NCBI GenBank assembly: GCA_017634385.1 | Contig: JAGBNN010000010.1 | Coordinates: 1 to 64,000 of the forward strand | DNA: 64,000 bases | DNA from: Bacilli bacterium | GTDB taxonomy: Bacteria; Bacillota_I; Bacilli_A; RF39; UBA660 | Direction: 5' to 3' | Shown: positions 1 through 7,734 of the stretch, piece by piece | Position numbering within the stretch: the stretch's first letter is position 1 | Layout: each line of letters begins with the position of its first letter | Translations under genes and position numbers: made by a program | Notes under the pieces: model-generated | Seen by the model: only the letters and a program-made list of their open reading frames with translations | What the model was told of the DNA's origin: nothing | Databases searched by the model: none

Positions 1-40
1 TCTTGATGAAAAAATTGAAGAATTAGAAAAAGAAAAATAA
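1..40 (+). CDS. C-terminal end of an upstream gene (partial)
   Basis: The first bases read in frame as the last twelve residues of a protein, ending in TAA at 38-40. The tail is made almost only of Glu, Lys and Leu/Ile, as at the end of a coiled coil or charged tail. The rest of the gene lies before the window, so no function can be given. Confidence 0.6.
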   Translation, partial: LDEKIEELEKEK

Positions 41-63
41 TTATATTCAATTTTAAAGATTTA

Positions 64-72
64 TGTTATAAT
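64..72 (+). promoter_or_regulatory. Extended -10 promoter of the small RNA candidate
   Basis: TG at 64-65 and TATAAT at 67-72 form an extended -10 (TGnTATAAT). No good -35 is seen at 17 bp. Transcription would begin near 79. Confidence 0.6.
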
Positions 73-78
73 GTTTAT

Positions 79-178
79 ACTGATTGATATTTATCAATCG
101 TCTAGGTAAAGAGTTTTCAATTTGATTGTTACTCGTACCATTAAGTATTTAAACTCTAACTTAGTCGTTAGAGTTTTT
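79..178 (+). ncRNA. Candidate small structured RNA of about 100 nt
   Basis: This stretch has its own extended -10 promoter and ends in a strong intrinsic terminator, with no convincing reading frame between. It folds into three consecutive hairpins: GATTGAT/ATCAATC (82-88 with 93-99); a long imperfect hairpin from 105 to 139 built of GGTA/TACC, GAGT/ACTC and CAAT/ATTG separated by small internal loops; and the terminator stem. A second promoter at 182-190 serves the next gene, so this transcript looks independent. I do not recognise the family. Confidence 0.5.
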
Positions 179-180
179 TT
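152..180 (+). terminator. Intrinsic terminator of the small RNA
   Basis: Perfect 9-bp stem AACTCTAAC/GTTAGAGTT (152-160 with 167-175), loop TTAGTC, followed by a T run to 180. Confidence 0.85.
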
Positions 181-181
181 A

Positions 182-190
182 TGTTATAAT
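182..190 (+). promoter_or_regulatory. Extended -10 promoter of the HEXXH gene
   Basis: TGTTATAAT directly follows the T run of the preceding terminator. Transcription near 197 gives a short leader with GGGGA before the ATG at 215. Confidence 0.6.
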
Positions 191-214
191 ATACCTAATT
201 TAAGTGGGGATAAT

Positions 215-1054
215 ATGGAAAAGAAAATTACTAAAGAAATTTTAGATTATTATGATTCAAAAAGAAAATTAACAGAATCATTAGGATTTAAAAAATCAAC
301 TGACGAACAAAGAGAAGCAATGGATATTGTATCAAATACTTTAAAAAAAATTGATATAACAGAAACAGATGAAACAATTAGTTTAGATAATTCAACATCA
401 AAAGCATTAGAAAGTTTATCTTTGTTTGATAAGAAATATATCAATAAGATTTGTAAGTTTGAATATATGCAATTGGATGATTTACCAGAAGATGAATATA
501 CTACAAGAATAGCTTTTAGACAATTAAAAGGAAAAGTATTAAAACATTCAGGAAAAGTATTTAATATTGAAATACCACAAAAAATAACAACTATATCTCC
601 AATATGGCTAGGGCATGAATATATACATGCATTGAAAGAAACTAATTATAAAGAATATATTCTAAAAAATAGAACATCAGAAATATTAACTTTCTTTTAT
701 GAATTTTTAATAGTTGAAAAATGTTTCCCAAAATTACATGATTTATGGAAACAAAAGCGATTAAGTTTTTTAAATTATGATAATGTATATTACAAAGAAG
801 CAAAAAAAAGAAAAAATGAGAATCCAAAGACATTTGAATATATACAAGATACATATGGACAATATTTATCAAGTTATTATTATGCACTAAATTTATATTA
901 TTTATATAAACAAAATCCAAAAGAAATATTAAAATATATAAAAAAAGTATTAGATCATAAAATGACAACAGAAGACTTAATAAATAGATTAGATATATCA
1001 CAAGTAAATCGAAATTCTAATAATGTATACATATTAGGTCATGAAAGACTTTAA
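215..1054 (+). CDS. Putative small zinc metallopeptidase (HEXXH, M3-like)
   Basis: A 279-residue soluble protein with no signal peptide. The motif HEYIH (residues 134-138) is a classical HEXXH zinc site. About 20 residues later comes a helix with Glu155, Glu163 and Glu168, the arrangement of gluzincins such as the M3 oligoendopeptidases, where a Glu some 25 residues on is the third ligand. It is far shorter than true M3 enzymes (about 560-600 residues), so it would be a minimal relative or a separate family. The frame stays open upstream to 122, but the ATG at 215 is chosen because it follows GGGGA and its own promoter, while the upstream part runs through a terminator. The substrate is unknown, and the peptidase call rests on this motif only. 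Confidence 0.55.
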   Translation: MEKKITKEILDYYDSKRKLTESLGFKKSTDEQREAMDIVSNTLKKIDITETDETISLDNSTSKALESLSLFDKKYINKICKFEYMQLDDLPEDEYTTRIAFRQLKGKVLKHSGKVFNIEIPQKITTISPIWLGHEYIHALKETNYKEYILKNRTSEILTFFYEFLIVEKCFPKLHDLWKQKRLSFLNYDNVYYKEAKKRKNENPKTFEYIQDTYGQYLSSYYYALNLYYLYKQNPKEILKYIKKVLDHKMTTEDLINRLDISQVNRNSNNVYILGHERL

Positions 1055-1097
1055 TATATATTAAATATGTGATAAAATTACAATAGAGGTGAACGAA

Positions 1098-1517
1098 ATG
1101 AATGAATATAAAGAAATTGATGAAGAAGAAAAAGAAGAAAGTAAAGTAATCCCATTTATTCAACCAAAGGAATCTGAAGATGTTGCTAAATCGGAAGATT
1201 ATAAGAAAACAGCAGCATTATATCAAAAAGAAACAGAAAAAATGGATGAAGATTATGATCTTTTAAAATATACAAAAGAGTATATAAAAGCATATAATAA
1301 AATTCAAGAAGCATTAAAAAAGAGTAGTAATTTAGCTTTAGCGGGAATTATTGATTATTTAAATAAATTATATACAAGTGAACAATCAAATAAAGCATGT
1401 GAAGATGTAAGAAATATGATAATTAGTACATTAAGTTCAAAAGATCCAAAACAAGAAGATGATGTAATTGAAAGATTTCCAAAAGAACCAGAAGAAAATA
1501 ATAAAATAAAAATGTAA
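1098..1517 (+). CDS. Hypothetical acidic protein
   Basis: A 139-residue protein not recognised. The first 50 residues are rich in Glu and Lys and probably disordered. Residues about 55-110 look helical. The C-terminus is again charged. No membrane segment or signal peptide. The start is the ATG at 1098, six bases after AGAGGTG; a GTG at 1089 lies inside that ribosome site. It sits between the HEXXH gene and an HNH-like gene and ends in its own terminator, so it may be a single-gene unit or the end of the unit starting at 215. Confidence 0.6.
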   Translation: MNEYKEIDEEEKEESKVIPFIQPKESEDVAKSEDYKKTAALYQKETEKMDEDYDLLKYTKEYIKAYNKIQEALKKSSNLALAGIIDYLNKLYTSEQSNKACEDVRNMIISTLSSKDPKQEDDVIERFPKEPEENNKIKM

Positions 1518-1545
1518 ATAAGATATTTTATATCTTATTTTTTTT
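1517..1545 (+). terminator. Intrinsic terminator
   Basis: Stem AATAAGATA/TATCTTATT (1517-1525 with 1531-1539), then T run to 1545. The stop codon of the preceding gene touches the stem. A TATAAT box at 1548-1553 follows at once and probably starts the next unit. Confidence 0.8.
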
Positions 1546-1570
1546 GATATAATATTTATAGAGGATAGAT

Positions 1571-1963
1571 ATGAGAAAAACAATAAAATTAAATAATACA
1601 ATATTAAAACAAATGAAAAAAATATATTATCCAAAAGGTAGTAATTATATTGATTGGATGGGTTTTAAAATAACTGAGGACAATAAACCTAGTTACCATC
1701 ATATAGAAAAAGCTGAAAATTTAAGAAAAATAAATGAAAATGATGATGCTACTATGGAAAATGGTGCATATTTAGGAAAAAGAAGTCATGAATTATTACA
1801 TAGGATAGAAACAAAAGATTATGAACTTTATGAATCATGGAATTATTTATTCTCATTAATTAATAAAATGAAAACATATCCAATAGATGATGTATGGAAT
1901 TTAGTGAATGAATTAAAGGAAAAAACATTAAAATTAGATAATGAAGAGGTTAAAAAATTATGA
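1571..1963 (+). CDS. Hypothetical protein with an HNH-like residue pattern
   Basis: A 130-residue protein. His43-His44, Asn64, His73 and His77 are spaced roughly as in HNH (beta-beta-alpha metal) endonucleases: paired His, then Asn about 20 residues on, then two His in a helix. The segment NGAYLGKRSHELLH looks like the distal half of such a finger. No Cys-based zinc knuckle is present, so the HNH reading is weak. The ATG at 1571 follows GAGG. The stop overlaps the ATG of the lysozyme lipoprotein gene by four bases, so the two are translated together. Function not known. Confidence 0.5.
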   Translation: MRKTIKLNNTILKQMKKIYYPKGSNYIDWMGFKITEDNKPSYHHIEKAENLRKINENDDATMENGAYLGKRSHELLHRIETKDYELYESWNYLFSLINKMKTYPIDDVWNLVNELKEKTLKLDNEEVKKL

Positions 1964-3180
1964 AAAAAATATTAATATTAATTTTTATATTTTTATTATG
2001 TGGTTGTTCTTATGATGAATATAAAATGCCAAAAGATGCATATATAAATGTTGAAAATAAAACATTTGATATATATGACACTCATGCAAAAATAAGAAAT
2101 GTAATAAAAGATACAAATACAGAAATATTAAATAAGAAAGAAAAAATAGATACAACAAAACTAGGAGAAAATACATTAACAATAAAATATAAATATAAAA
2201 ATAAAAGAAGAATATATAAATATGATGTGAATTATAATGTTGTTGATACACAAGTACCAATATTCTTATCGGCAAGCACAACAAGAACTATATACAAAGG
2301 TGATCAAGTAAATTTTTGTGAAAAAATAAGTTACATAGATAATTATGATAATAACGTAAAATGTAAAATAGATGGTGAATTTGATTCAAATATACCAGGA
2401 ACATATAATTTAAAATATGTATTAGAAGATAATAGTAATAATATATCAGAAAAAGATCTTATAGTTTATGTAATAGAAAAAAATACTACTAGTAGTAATA
2501 GTAGCAATAAACCACAAACGAATACTAATTATACACCAGCAATTACAGGTATACAATTTATGGATATAGTAAAGAAACATAAAAATACAAATACAATGGT
2601 AGGAATAGATGTTTCATATTGGCAACAAAATGTAGACTATAAAAAGGTAAAAAAAGCAGGGTGTGAATTCGTAATAATTAGATTAGGAGTTAATACTGAT
2701 AATGACAAAGATATATCAGAAGATTCATTTTATAAAAAGAATATAGAAAATGCTAAGAAAGCAGGTTTAAAGGTAGGAGTATATATATATTCTACTGCAG
2801 CAACAGAAAAACAAGCAAAAGAACATGCAAAGTGGACTAAAAAAATATTAAATAAAGAAAAACTTGATTTCCCAGTAGCATTTGATTTTGAAAATTGGTC
2901 AAGTTTTCCAAAATATAATTTAAGTAGATATAGTGTAACTAAAAATTATTTAGCATTTGATAAAGAAATGAAAAAATCAGGTTATAAAACAATGCTTTAT
3001 AGTAGTATGAATTATTTAGATAAAGTATGGATGTTTAATGATACATATCCAGTATGGCTTGCACATTATACAGATCAAACAACATATGAAGGAAAATATA
3101 TAATGTGGCAAATGACAGATAGAGGAATAATAGATGGAATTAATGGAAATGTTGATATAGATATCTATTATAAGGAGTAG
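1960..3180 (+). CDS. Lipoprotein lysozyme, GH25 family
   Basis: A 406-residue exported muramidase. A hydrophobic N-terminus ends in a lipobox-like LLCGC with Cys16 as the probable lipid-modified residue, so it should sit on the outer face of the membrane. Residues about 25-170 form one or two Ig-like beta domains, then a Ser/Thr/Asn-rich linker. Residues about 205-405 are a GH25 domain: GIDVSYWQ, the DFE catalytic motif in FDFENW, and the closing WQMTDRG and DIDIY motifs. GH25 enzymes cleave the MurNAc-GlcNAc bond of peptidoglycan. The likely role is wall remodelling. The gene overlaps the HNH-like gene by ATGA and is followed after 3 bp by a small membrane protein gene. Confidence 0.85.
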   Translation: MKKILILIFIFLLCGCSYDEYKMPKDAYINVENKTFDIYDTHAKIRNVIKDTNTEILNKKEKIDTTKLGENTLTIKYKYKNKRRIYKYDVNYNVVDTQVPIFLSASTTRTIYKGDQVNFCEKISYIDNYDNNVKCKIDGEFDSNIPGTYNLKYVLEDNSNNISEKDLIVYVIEKNTTSSNSSNKPQTNTNYTPAITGIQFMDIVKKHKNTNTMVGIDVSYWQQNVDYKKVKKAGCEFVIIRLGVNTDNDKDISEDSFYKKNIENAKKAGLKVGVYIYSTAATEKQAKEHAKWTKKILNKEKLDFPVAFDFENWSSFPKYNLSRYSVTKNYLAFDKEMKKSGYKTMLYSSMNYLDKVWMFNDTYPVWLAHYTDQTTYEGKYIMWQMTDRGIIDGINGNVDIDIYYKE

Positions 3181-3183
3181 TAT

Positions 3184-3369
3184 ATGAATGAAGAAATGAA
3201 ATCAAAAATAAAATATTCTATTATTATGTCAATAATTGGAATAACTATATCATTAGGATTTTTAATTTTTGAAATAGTACAAAAAGGAGACATTATATTT
3301 TGGTCAGCATTATTAATATGTAATTTAATATTATTAATAATAAGCATTATAAATAATAAAGGAGAATAA
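3184..3369 (+). CDS. Small two-helix membrane protein
   Basis: A 61-residue protein with two hydrophobic segments (residues about 11-31 and 37-57) joined by a short charged turn, with charged ends. It lies 3 bp after the lysozyme gene and 1 bp before the HD-domain gene, so it belongs to the same operon. No family recognised. The length and hairpin shape would suit an accessory subunit or small regulator, but that is a guess. Confidence 0.6.
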   Translation: MNEEMKSKIKYSIIMSIIGITISLGFLIFEIVQKGDIIFWSALLICNLILLIISIINNKGE

Positions 3370-3370
3370 T

Positions 3371-4405
3371 ATGAATTTTAACAATATATATAAATACAAC
3401 AAACAAATAGAAGAATACTATAAATTGTTATCTGACGATATACCAGATTTTATATATGAATATGTAAATACAAAAGAAGTATTAAAACAACAATATATAA
3501 GTGTTTCTTGTTCAATGATATATACAGATTTATTAAAAGATGGAATGTATTTTTCAAGTTTACATCATTCAATAGCAGTCGCACTTATAATATGGCATTT
3601 TACACATGACAAAAAACAAACGTTATCAGGTTTATTTCATGATATATCTACGCCTGCATTTAAACATTGTATAGATTTCTTAAATGGAGATTATATGAAT
3701 CAAGAATCAACAGAAGATTTAACAGAAACAATAATAAAAAATTCTAGTGAAATAATGAATTTATTGAAAAGAGATAACATAAAATTAGAGGAAGTATGTA
3801 ATTATCATATTTATCCAATTGCTGATAATGATACACCTAAATTATCTGCAGATAGGCTAGAATATACTTTATCAAATGCATTATATGTATATAATGAAGA
3901 AAAAGACATAAATATAATAAAAGAAATATATAATGATATATATGTAGGTAAAGATGAAAAAGGTAATATTGAGTTAAATTTCAAAACTAAAAAATATGCT
4001 AGAAAATTTGTAAGTATATCAAGTAGATTATCAGTAAGATATAGAAAAGATGAAGTTAGATATTCTATGCAATTAATTGCGGACATAATAAAAAAATTAG
4101 TAGAAGAAAAAGTTATAACAATAGATGATTTATACATAAAAAAAGAAACAGATATTATAGATATAATAAAAAAGTCAAAATATAAAGAAATATATAATAA
4201 ATGGGAAAAAGCAAAAAAAGTAAAAACATCCAAAGAAGAACCTAAAAATGTATATTATGTACATCATGGCGCAAAAATTAGATATATAGACCCACTTGTT
4301 AATGGAGAGAGAATATCAAATATTTGCAAAATAGCAAAAAATATGATAGATAAAAATTTATCTTATGATATGAATAATTATGTATATTTAGATTTTGAAT
4401 TTTAA
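3371..4405 (+). CDS. HD-domain phosphohydrolase-like protein
   Basis: A 344-residue soluble protein with the HD-superfamily signature: His65/His66, the HD pair His90-Asp91 in LSGLFHDIS, and a later Asp at about 161 (SADRLEYTL). HD proteins are metal-dependent phosphohydrolases, often acting on nucleotides. The C-terminal 150 residues are rich in Lys/Glu and not recognised. The ATG follows GGAGAATA. It is packed tightly behind the small membrane protein. The substrate cannot be read from the sequence. Confidence 0.7.
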   Translation: MNFNNIYKYNKQIEEYYKLLSDDIPDFIYEYVNTKEVLKQQYISVSCSMIYTDLLKDGMYFSSLHHSIAVALIIWHFTHDKKQTLSGLFHDISTPAFKHCIDFLNGDYMNQESTEDLTETIIKNSSEIMNLLKRDNIKLEEVCNYHIYPIADNDTPKLSADRLEYTLSNALYVYNEEKDINIIKEIYNDIYVGKDEKGNIELNFKTKKYARKFVSISSRLSVRYRKDEVRYSMQLIADIIKKLVEEKVITIDDLYIKKETDIIDIIKKSKYKEIYNKWEKAKKVKTSKEEPKNVYYVHHGAKIRYIDPLVNGERISNICKIAKNMIDKNLSYDMNNYVYLDFEF

Positions 4406-4419
4406 TTAAAGAGGTATAT

Positions 4420-4605
4420 ATGCATAGTCACGAAATACAAAGGTTATTAGAATTAAAAAAGAATTTAATAACAAATAAAGAATATTTTATGATAATATCA
4501 AGTCCACAAATAGATCATATAAAATATGAAAATGAAGTATTTAATATTTGGACAACAGATGGATATAAATTTGAATTAAAGATTAATAATGAAAATAAAT
4601 CATAA
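4420..4605 (+). CDS. Hypothetical 61-residue protein
   Basis: A short protein with an N-terminal amphipathic helix and a beta-rich C-terminus. It has a GAGG ribosome site 14 bp after the HD gene. Its stop codon lies in the loop of the terminator that ends this operon. Not recognised. Confidence 0.5.
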   Translation: MHSHEIQRLLELKKNLITNKEYFMIISSPQIDHIKYENEVFNIWTTDGYKFELKINNENKS

Positions 4606-4623
4606 ATATTGATTTATTTTTTT
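4592..4623 (+). terminator. Intrinsic terminator with the stop codon in the loop
   Basis: Stem AAAATAAATCA/TGATTTATTTT (4592-4602 with 4610-4620), then T run. The TAA of the preceding gene (4603-4605) is part of the loop. Confidence 0.75.
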
Positions 4624-4629
4624 AATTTA

Positions 4630-4638
4630 TGCTATAAT
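4630..4638 (+). promoter_or_regulatory. Extended -10 promoter of the thioredoxin-like gene
   Basis: TGCTATAAT, 32 bp before the ATG at 4670, following the preceding terminator. Confidence 0.55.
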
Positions 4639-4669
4639 TAACTTGTGAAAATAAGAAAGGAAGTACAAT

Positions 4670-5335
4670 ATGAAATATATAAAAAAGATATTAATAGTAT
4701 TAATGATTGGTTTAATGATATTACCAATAACTGCATCAGCAGATGAAAAAAAATATCAATCAACAAATCTAGATGAAGCTTTAACTGAAGAACAAATTGA
4801 ACATGATTTTTCTAATTACAAAGAAACAGATGATCAAGCAGTAATTTATTTATTTAGAGGTAAAGGATGTGCTTATTGCCGTAAGTTTTTAACATTCTTA
4901 AATAGTATAGTAGGAGATTATGGTCAATATTTTAAAGTAGTTTCTTATGAAGTTTGGTATAACCAAGATAATGGTGAATTAATGAATGATGTTGCAGAAA
5001 CAATGAATGAAGAAGCTGGAGGAGTACCTTATATAGTAATTGGAGATAAAGTATTCGCAGGATATTCTGAATCATATGATGATGAAATAAAAGCACAAAT
5101 TAAAAAATTATATGAAACTGAAAAAAGTAAAAGATATGATGTAATGGAAAATTTAGGAAAAGATGATGAAAAAGAAAAGAAAGAAGGAAACAATATGAGT
5201 TTTGGATTACTTGCATTTATAGTTATCTTTCCACTTGCTTTAGCAGCTGGTGTAGTAGTATATGAAAATAAAAAGCATTTAGATTTAGAAGAAAGAATTT
5301 CAAACTTAGAAAACAAAAGTAAAAAAACAAAATAA
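4670..5335 (+). CDS. Membrane-tethered extracytoplasmic thioredoxin-like protein
   Basis: A 221-residue protein with a signal peptide (1 to about 24, ending ASA), a thioredoxin-fold domain with the redox pair CAYC (Cys67, Cys70) and the conserved cis-Pro in GGVPY (Pro120), then one membrane helix at about 177-198 and a short charged cytoplasmic tail. The layout puts the active site outside the cell, held to the membrane from its C-terminus, which fits a thiol-disulfide oxidoreductase acting on exported proteins. Cys-containing exported proteins elsewhere in this window (the LCP protein at 51256) are possible clients. ATG chosen for the AAGGAAG ribosome site and own promoter. Confidence 0.8.
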   Translation: MKYIKKILIVLMIGLMILPITASADEKKYQSTNLDEALTEEQIEHDFSNYKETDDQAVIYLFRGKGCAYCRKFLTFLNSIVGDYGQYFKVVSYEVWYNQDNGELMNDVAETMNEEAGGVPYIVIGDKVFAGYSESYDDEIKAQIKKLYETEKSKRYDVMENLGKDDEKEKKEGNNMSFGLLAFIVIFPLALAAGVVVYENKKHLDLEERISNLENKSKKTK

Positions 5336-5358
5336 AATACCATAAAGGTATTTTTTTT
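5335..5358 (+). terminator. Intrinsic terminator
   Basis: Stem AAATACC/GGTATTT (5335-5341 with 5347-5353), loop ATAAA, T run to 5358. Confidence 0.8.
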
Positions 5359-5359
5359 A

Positions 5360-5368
5360 TGTTATAAT
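5360..5368 (+). promoter_or_regulatory. Extended -10 promoter of the nifS-ttcA unit
   Basis: TGTTATAAT begins one base after the T run of the terminator. The leader to the ATG at 5438 is about 60 nt. Confidence 0.6.
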
Positions 5369-5437
5369 TGATTATGGAAGTGTTTATGTGAATAATAAAA
5401 TAATAAATGATTTAGATAAGAATATAGGAGTGATAAA

Positions 5438-6556
5438 ATGGTATATTTAGATTATGCAGCAAATGCACCAGTAGATGAGGAAGTATTAGATGTATTTTAT
5501 GACACAACAAAAAAATATTTTGCAAATCCAAATGCTACACACAAATTAGGATTAGAAGCAAAAGAAATTATAGATAAATCTTCAAAAAATATAGCTAAAA
5601 TGTTAAATGTATTACCAGAAGAAATAATATATACATCTGGAGCTAGTGAATCTAATAATTTAGTAATAAAAGGAGTATGTGAAAGATATAAAAATGTAGG
5701 TAAGCATATAATAACAACTCCACTTGAACATAATTCTATAACAGCACCTTTATCAGTTATGCAAAATGAAGGATTTGAAGTAGATGTACTTCCTGTAACA
5801 AAAGAAGGACTAGTAGATATTACTGAATTAAAAAACATGATTAGAGAAGATACAATACTTGTAAGTGTAATTGCAGTTGATAGTGAAATAGGATTAAAAC
5901 AACCAATTGAAGAAATAGGAGAAATATTAAAAGATTATCCAAATGTAATGTTTCATACAGATGCATCTCAAGCAATAGGTAAAGTAGATATTGATTTTAC
6001 AAATATAGATTTAGTAACAATCGCACCTCATAAGTTTTATGGAATTAATGGATTTGGTGCACTTATTAAAAAGAAAAATGTATCTTTAGTACCAATAATA
6101 AATGGTGGAAAAAGTACAACTATATTTAGAAGTGGAACACCAGTAACAGCAAGTATAGTCGCACTTGATAAAGCATTAGAAAAAGCATTATCTAATATGA
6201 AAGAAAGATATAATTATATAAAAGATTTAAATGAATATTTAAAAAAAGGATTATCAAAGTATGATAAAGTTCATATTAATAGTACAAAAAATTCAGTACC
6301 TCACACATTAAATATATCTATAGAAAATGTAAAATCAACTGATTTTGCAAAAGCCCTAGAAGATTATGAAGTATATATATCAACTAAAACATCATGTTGT
6401 CCATCAGAAACTCCATCTAAATTAGTTTATGCTTTAACAAATAATAAACAACTTGCAACTACATCTTTAAGAATAAGCTTATCTCATTTAACAACAAAAG
6501 AAGAATTAGATAAATTCTTCGATGCATTTGATAAATGTTATAAAAGGTTTAACTAA
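5438..6556 (+). CDS. Cysteine desulfurase, NifS/IscS family
   Basis: A 372-residue PLP enzyme of the class V aminotransferase fold that takes sulfur from cysteine and passes it on as persulfide. Visible landmarks: LDYAANAP at the N-terminus, EHNS (His98), DASQ (Asp175, Gln178), the PLP lysine Lys199 in APHKFYG, and the mobile-loop catalytic cysteine at Cys320 or Cys321 in TKTSCCPSE. The usual NNE(I/T)G segment reads DSEIG. The stop overlaps the start of the next gene, a TtcA-like tRNA thiolase, in TAATG, which suggests that this enzyme supplies sulfur for tRNA thiolation. AGGAGTG precedes the ATG. Confidence 0.9.
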   Translation: MVYLDYAANAPVDEEVLDVFYDTTKKYFANPNATHKLGLEAKEIIDKSSKNIAKMLNVLPEEIIYTSGASESNNLVIKGVCERYKNVGKHIITTPLEHNSITAPLSVMQNEGFEVDVLPVTKEGLVDITELKNMIREDTILVSVIAVDSEIGLKQPIEEIGEILKDYPNVMFHTDASQAIGKVDIDFTNIDLVTIAPHKFYGINGFGALIKKKNVSLVPIINGGKSTTIFRSGTPVTASIVALDKALEKALSNMKERYNYIKDLNEYLKKGLSKYDKVHINSTKNSVPHTLNISIENVKSTDFAKALEDYEVYISTKTSCCPSETPSKLVYALTNNKQLATTSLRISLSHLTTKEELDKFFDAFDKCYKRFN

Positions 6557-7380
6557 TGGAAAAGTATAAAGAAATAGAAAGAAGCATAATAAAAAAATTT
6601 AGAAAAGATATATGGAGTAAGTTTGTAAAGGCAATAAGTGATTATGAATTAATAGAAGAAGGAGATAACATAATGGTATGTATCTCTGGAGGAAAAGATT
6701 CATTCCTAATGGCAAAATGTATACAAGAACTTCAAAGACATGGAAAATTTCCCTTTGAGGCACATTATGTAGTAATGGATCCTGGATATAATGAATATAA
6801 TAGACAAGCAATTATAGATAATGCAAAAATATTAAATATACCAATAGAAATATTTGAAAGCGATATATTTGATGTAGTAGAAAAAATGGATAAAAGTCCG
6901 TGTTATATGTGTGCTAGAATGAGAAGAGGATTTTTATATAGTAAAGCAAAAGAACTTGGATGTAATAAGATTTCACTAGGACATCATTTTGATGATGTTA
7001 TCGAAACAACTTTACTTTCAATGTTTTATGGATCAGAAGTAAAAACAATGATGCCAAAACTTCATAGTGATAATTTTGAAGGATTACAATTAATAAGACC
7101 AATGTATTTAGTAAAAGAAGAAGACATAATATCATGGAGAAATTTTAATGAACTAACATTTTTAAATTGTGCTTGTAGATTTACAGAAGGATGTTCACTT
7201 ATAAATGATGGTACAAGTAAAAGACTTGAAATGAAAGAATTAATTAAAAAAATGAGAAGAGTAAATAAAGATATAGATCATAATATATTCAAAGCATTGG
7301 ATAATGTAAATTTAAATTGTGTATTAGGATATACAAAAGGTGATACAAAACATAGTTTTTTAGATGAATATGACAAGTAA
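6556..7380 (+). CDS. ttcA: TtcA-like tRNA thiolation PP-loop ATPase
   Basis: A 274-residue PP-loop protein of the TtcA/TtuA group. SGGKDS (44-49) is the ATP-pyrophosphatase loop. CYMC (Cys116, Cys119) with a later Cys (205, 207 or 213) is the site for the iron-sulfur cluster used by this family, and LGHHFDDVIET is a family signature. TtcA makes 2-thiocytidine at position 32 of some tRNAs; a close paralogue with a different tRNA target cannot be excluded, so the symbol is tentative. It is translationally coupled to the cysteine desulfurase upstream. No terminator follows immediately; a long AT-rich stretch with a new promoter begins. Confidence 0.8.
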   Translation: MEKYKEIERSIIKKFRKDIWSKFVKAISDYELIEEGDNIMVCISGGKDSFLMAKCIQELQRHGKFPFEAHYVVMDPGYNEYNRQAIIDNAKILNIPIEIFESDIFDVVEKMDKSPCYMCARMRRGFLYSKAKELGCNKISLGHHFDDVIETTLLSMFYGSEVKTMMPKLHSDNFEGLQLIRPMYLVKEEDIISWRNFNELTFLNCACRFTEGCSLINDGTSKRLEMKELIKKMRRVNKDIDHNIFKALDNVNLNCVLGYTKGDTKHSFLDEYDK

Positions 7381-7403
7381 TGTGTAAACAATAAAAAAAT
7401 ATA

Positions 7404-7432
7404 TTGAAATATATAAATATAAATGGTATACT
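7404..7432 (+). promoter_or_regulatory. Strong sigma-A type promoter of the structured RNA
   Basis: TTGAAA at 7404-7409, a 17-bp spacer, and TATACT at 7427-7432 preceded by TGG (extended -10). Transcription would start near 7439-7441. Confidence 0.7.
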
Positions 7433-7439
7433 TTAAGTA

Positions 7440-7720
7440 CTTAATAGAAAATAAAGAATCTATTAATTTATAATCATTTTATATATTTTTATAATATATA
7501 GTGATTATTTATATATAATTATATAATATAATAATCTAAAGTATTATTAAAAAAATAATTATATATGACTAGATTATTTCGAATGCCTTTAGGGGTCTTA
7601 TTTCTATTAAGTATATGATCATATAGAAGAAAGAAAACTTCAAAATAAGCAATTTATATTTCGACTAAAGTATAAATTGATTCGAAACTAGGATAACATC
7701 TTGTCAGTGTTATCTTTTAT
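7440..7720 (+). ncRNA. Long structured RNA with a pseudoknotted three-way junction, family unknown
   Basis: The 354-bp gap between the ttcA-like gene and the gene at 7735 has no credible reading frame but is full of exact complementary segments. Upstream part: TTAATAG/CTATTAA (7441-7447 with 7460-7466); ATAATCA/TGATTAT (7470-7476 with 7502-7508); a 12-bp stem (7511-7522 with 7555-7566) capped by a hairpin (7529-7535 with 7543-7549) whose loop reads CTAAAG. Downstream part: outer stem CTAG + TTTCGAAT (7569-7572, 7577-7584) with ATTCGAAA + CTAG (7680-7691); inner arm CTTATTT/AAATAAG (7597-7603 with 7643-7649); arm CAATTTATA/TATAAATTG (7650-7658 with 7671-7679). The junction strand CTTTAG (7587-7592) is the exact complement of CTAAAG in the last loop (7665-7670), giving a pseudoknot. 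A terminator follows at 7692. It may be a riboswitch-like leader or a free RNA. Confidence 0.65.
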
Positions 7721-7723
7721 TTT
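7692..7723 (+). terminator. Intrinsic terminator between the structured RNA and the membrane protein gene
   Basis: GATAACA/TGTTATC (7692-7698 with 7708-7714), followed by TTTTATTTT. The T run abuts the AGGAG ribosome site of the gene at 7735, an arrangement typical of transcription attenuation. Confidence 0.7.
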
Positions 7724-7734
7724 AGGAGAATGTT

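Noticed and set aside
5388..5450. 20-codon GTG leader peptide overlapping the start of the cysteine desulfurase
   Set aside because: GGAAG lies upstream, but the frame is short, has no Cys or regulatory codon run, and no attenuator hairpin follows. Probably chance.
7440..7720. tmRNA, RNase P RNA, SRP RNA or T-box
   Set aside because: No tag reading frame or CCA-type acceptor, no RNase P core sequence, no SRP tetraloop motif and no T-box GGTACC-like element.
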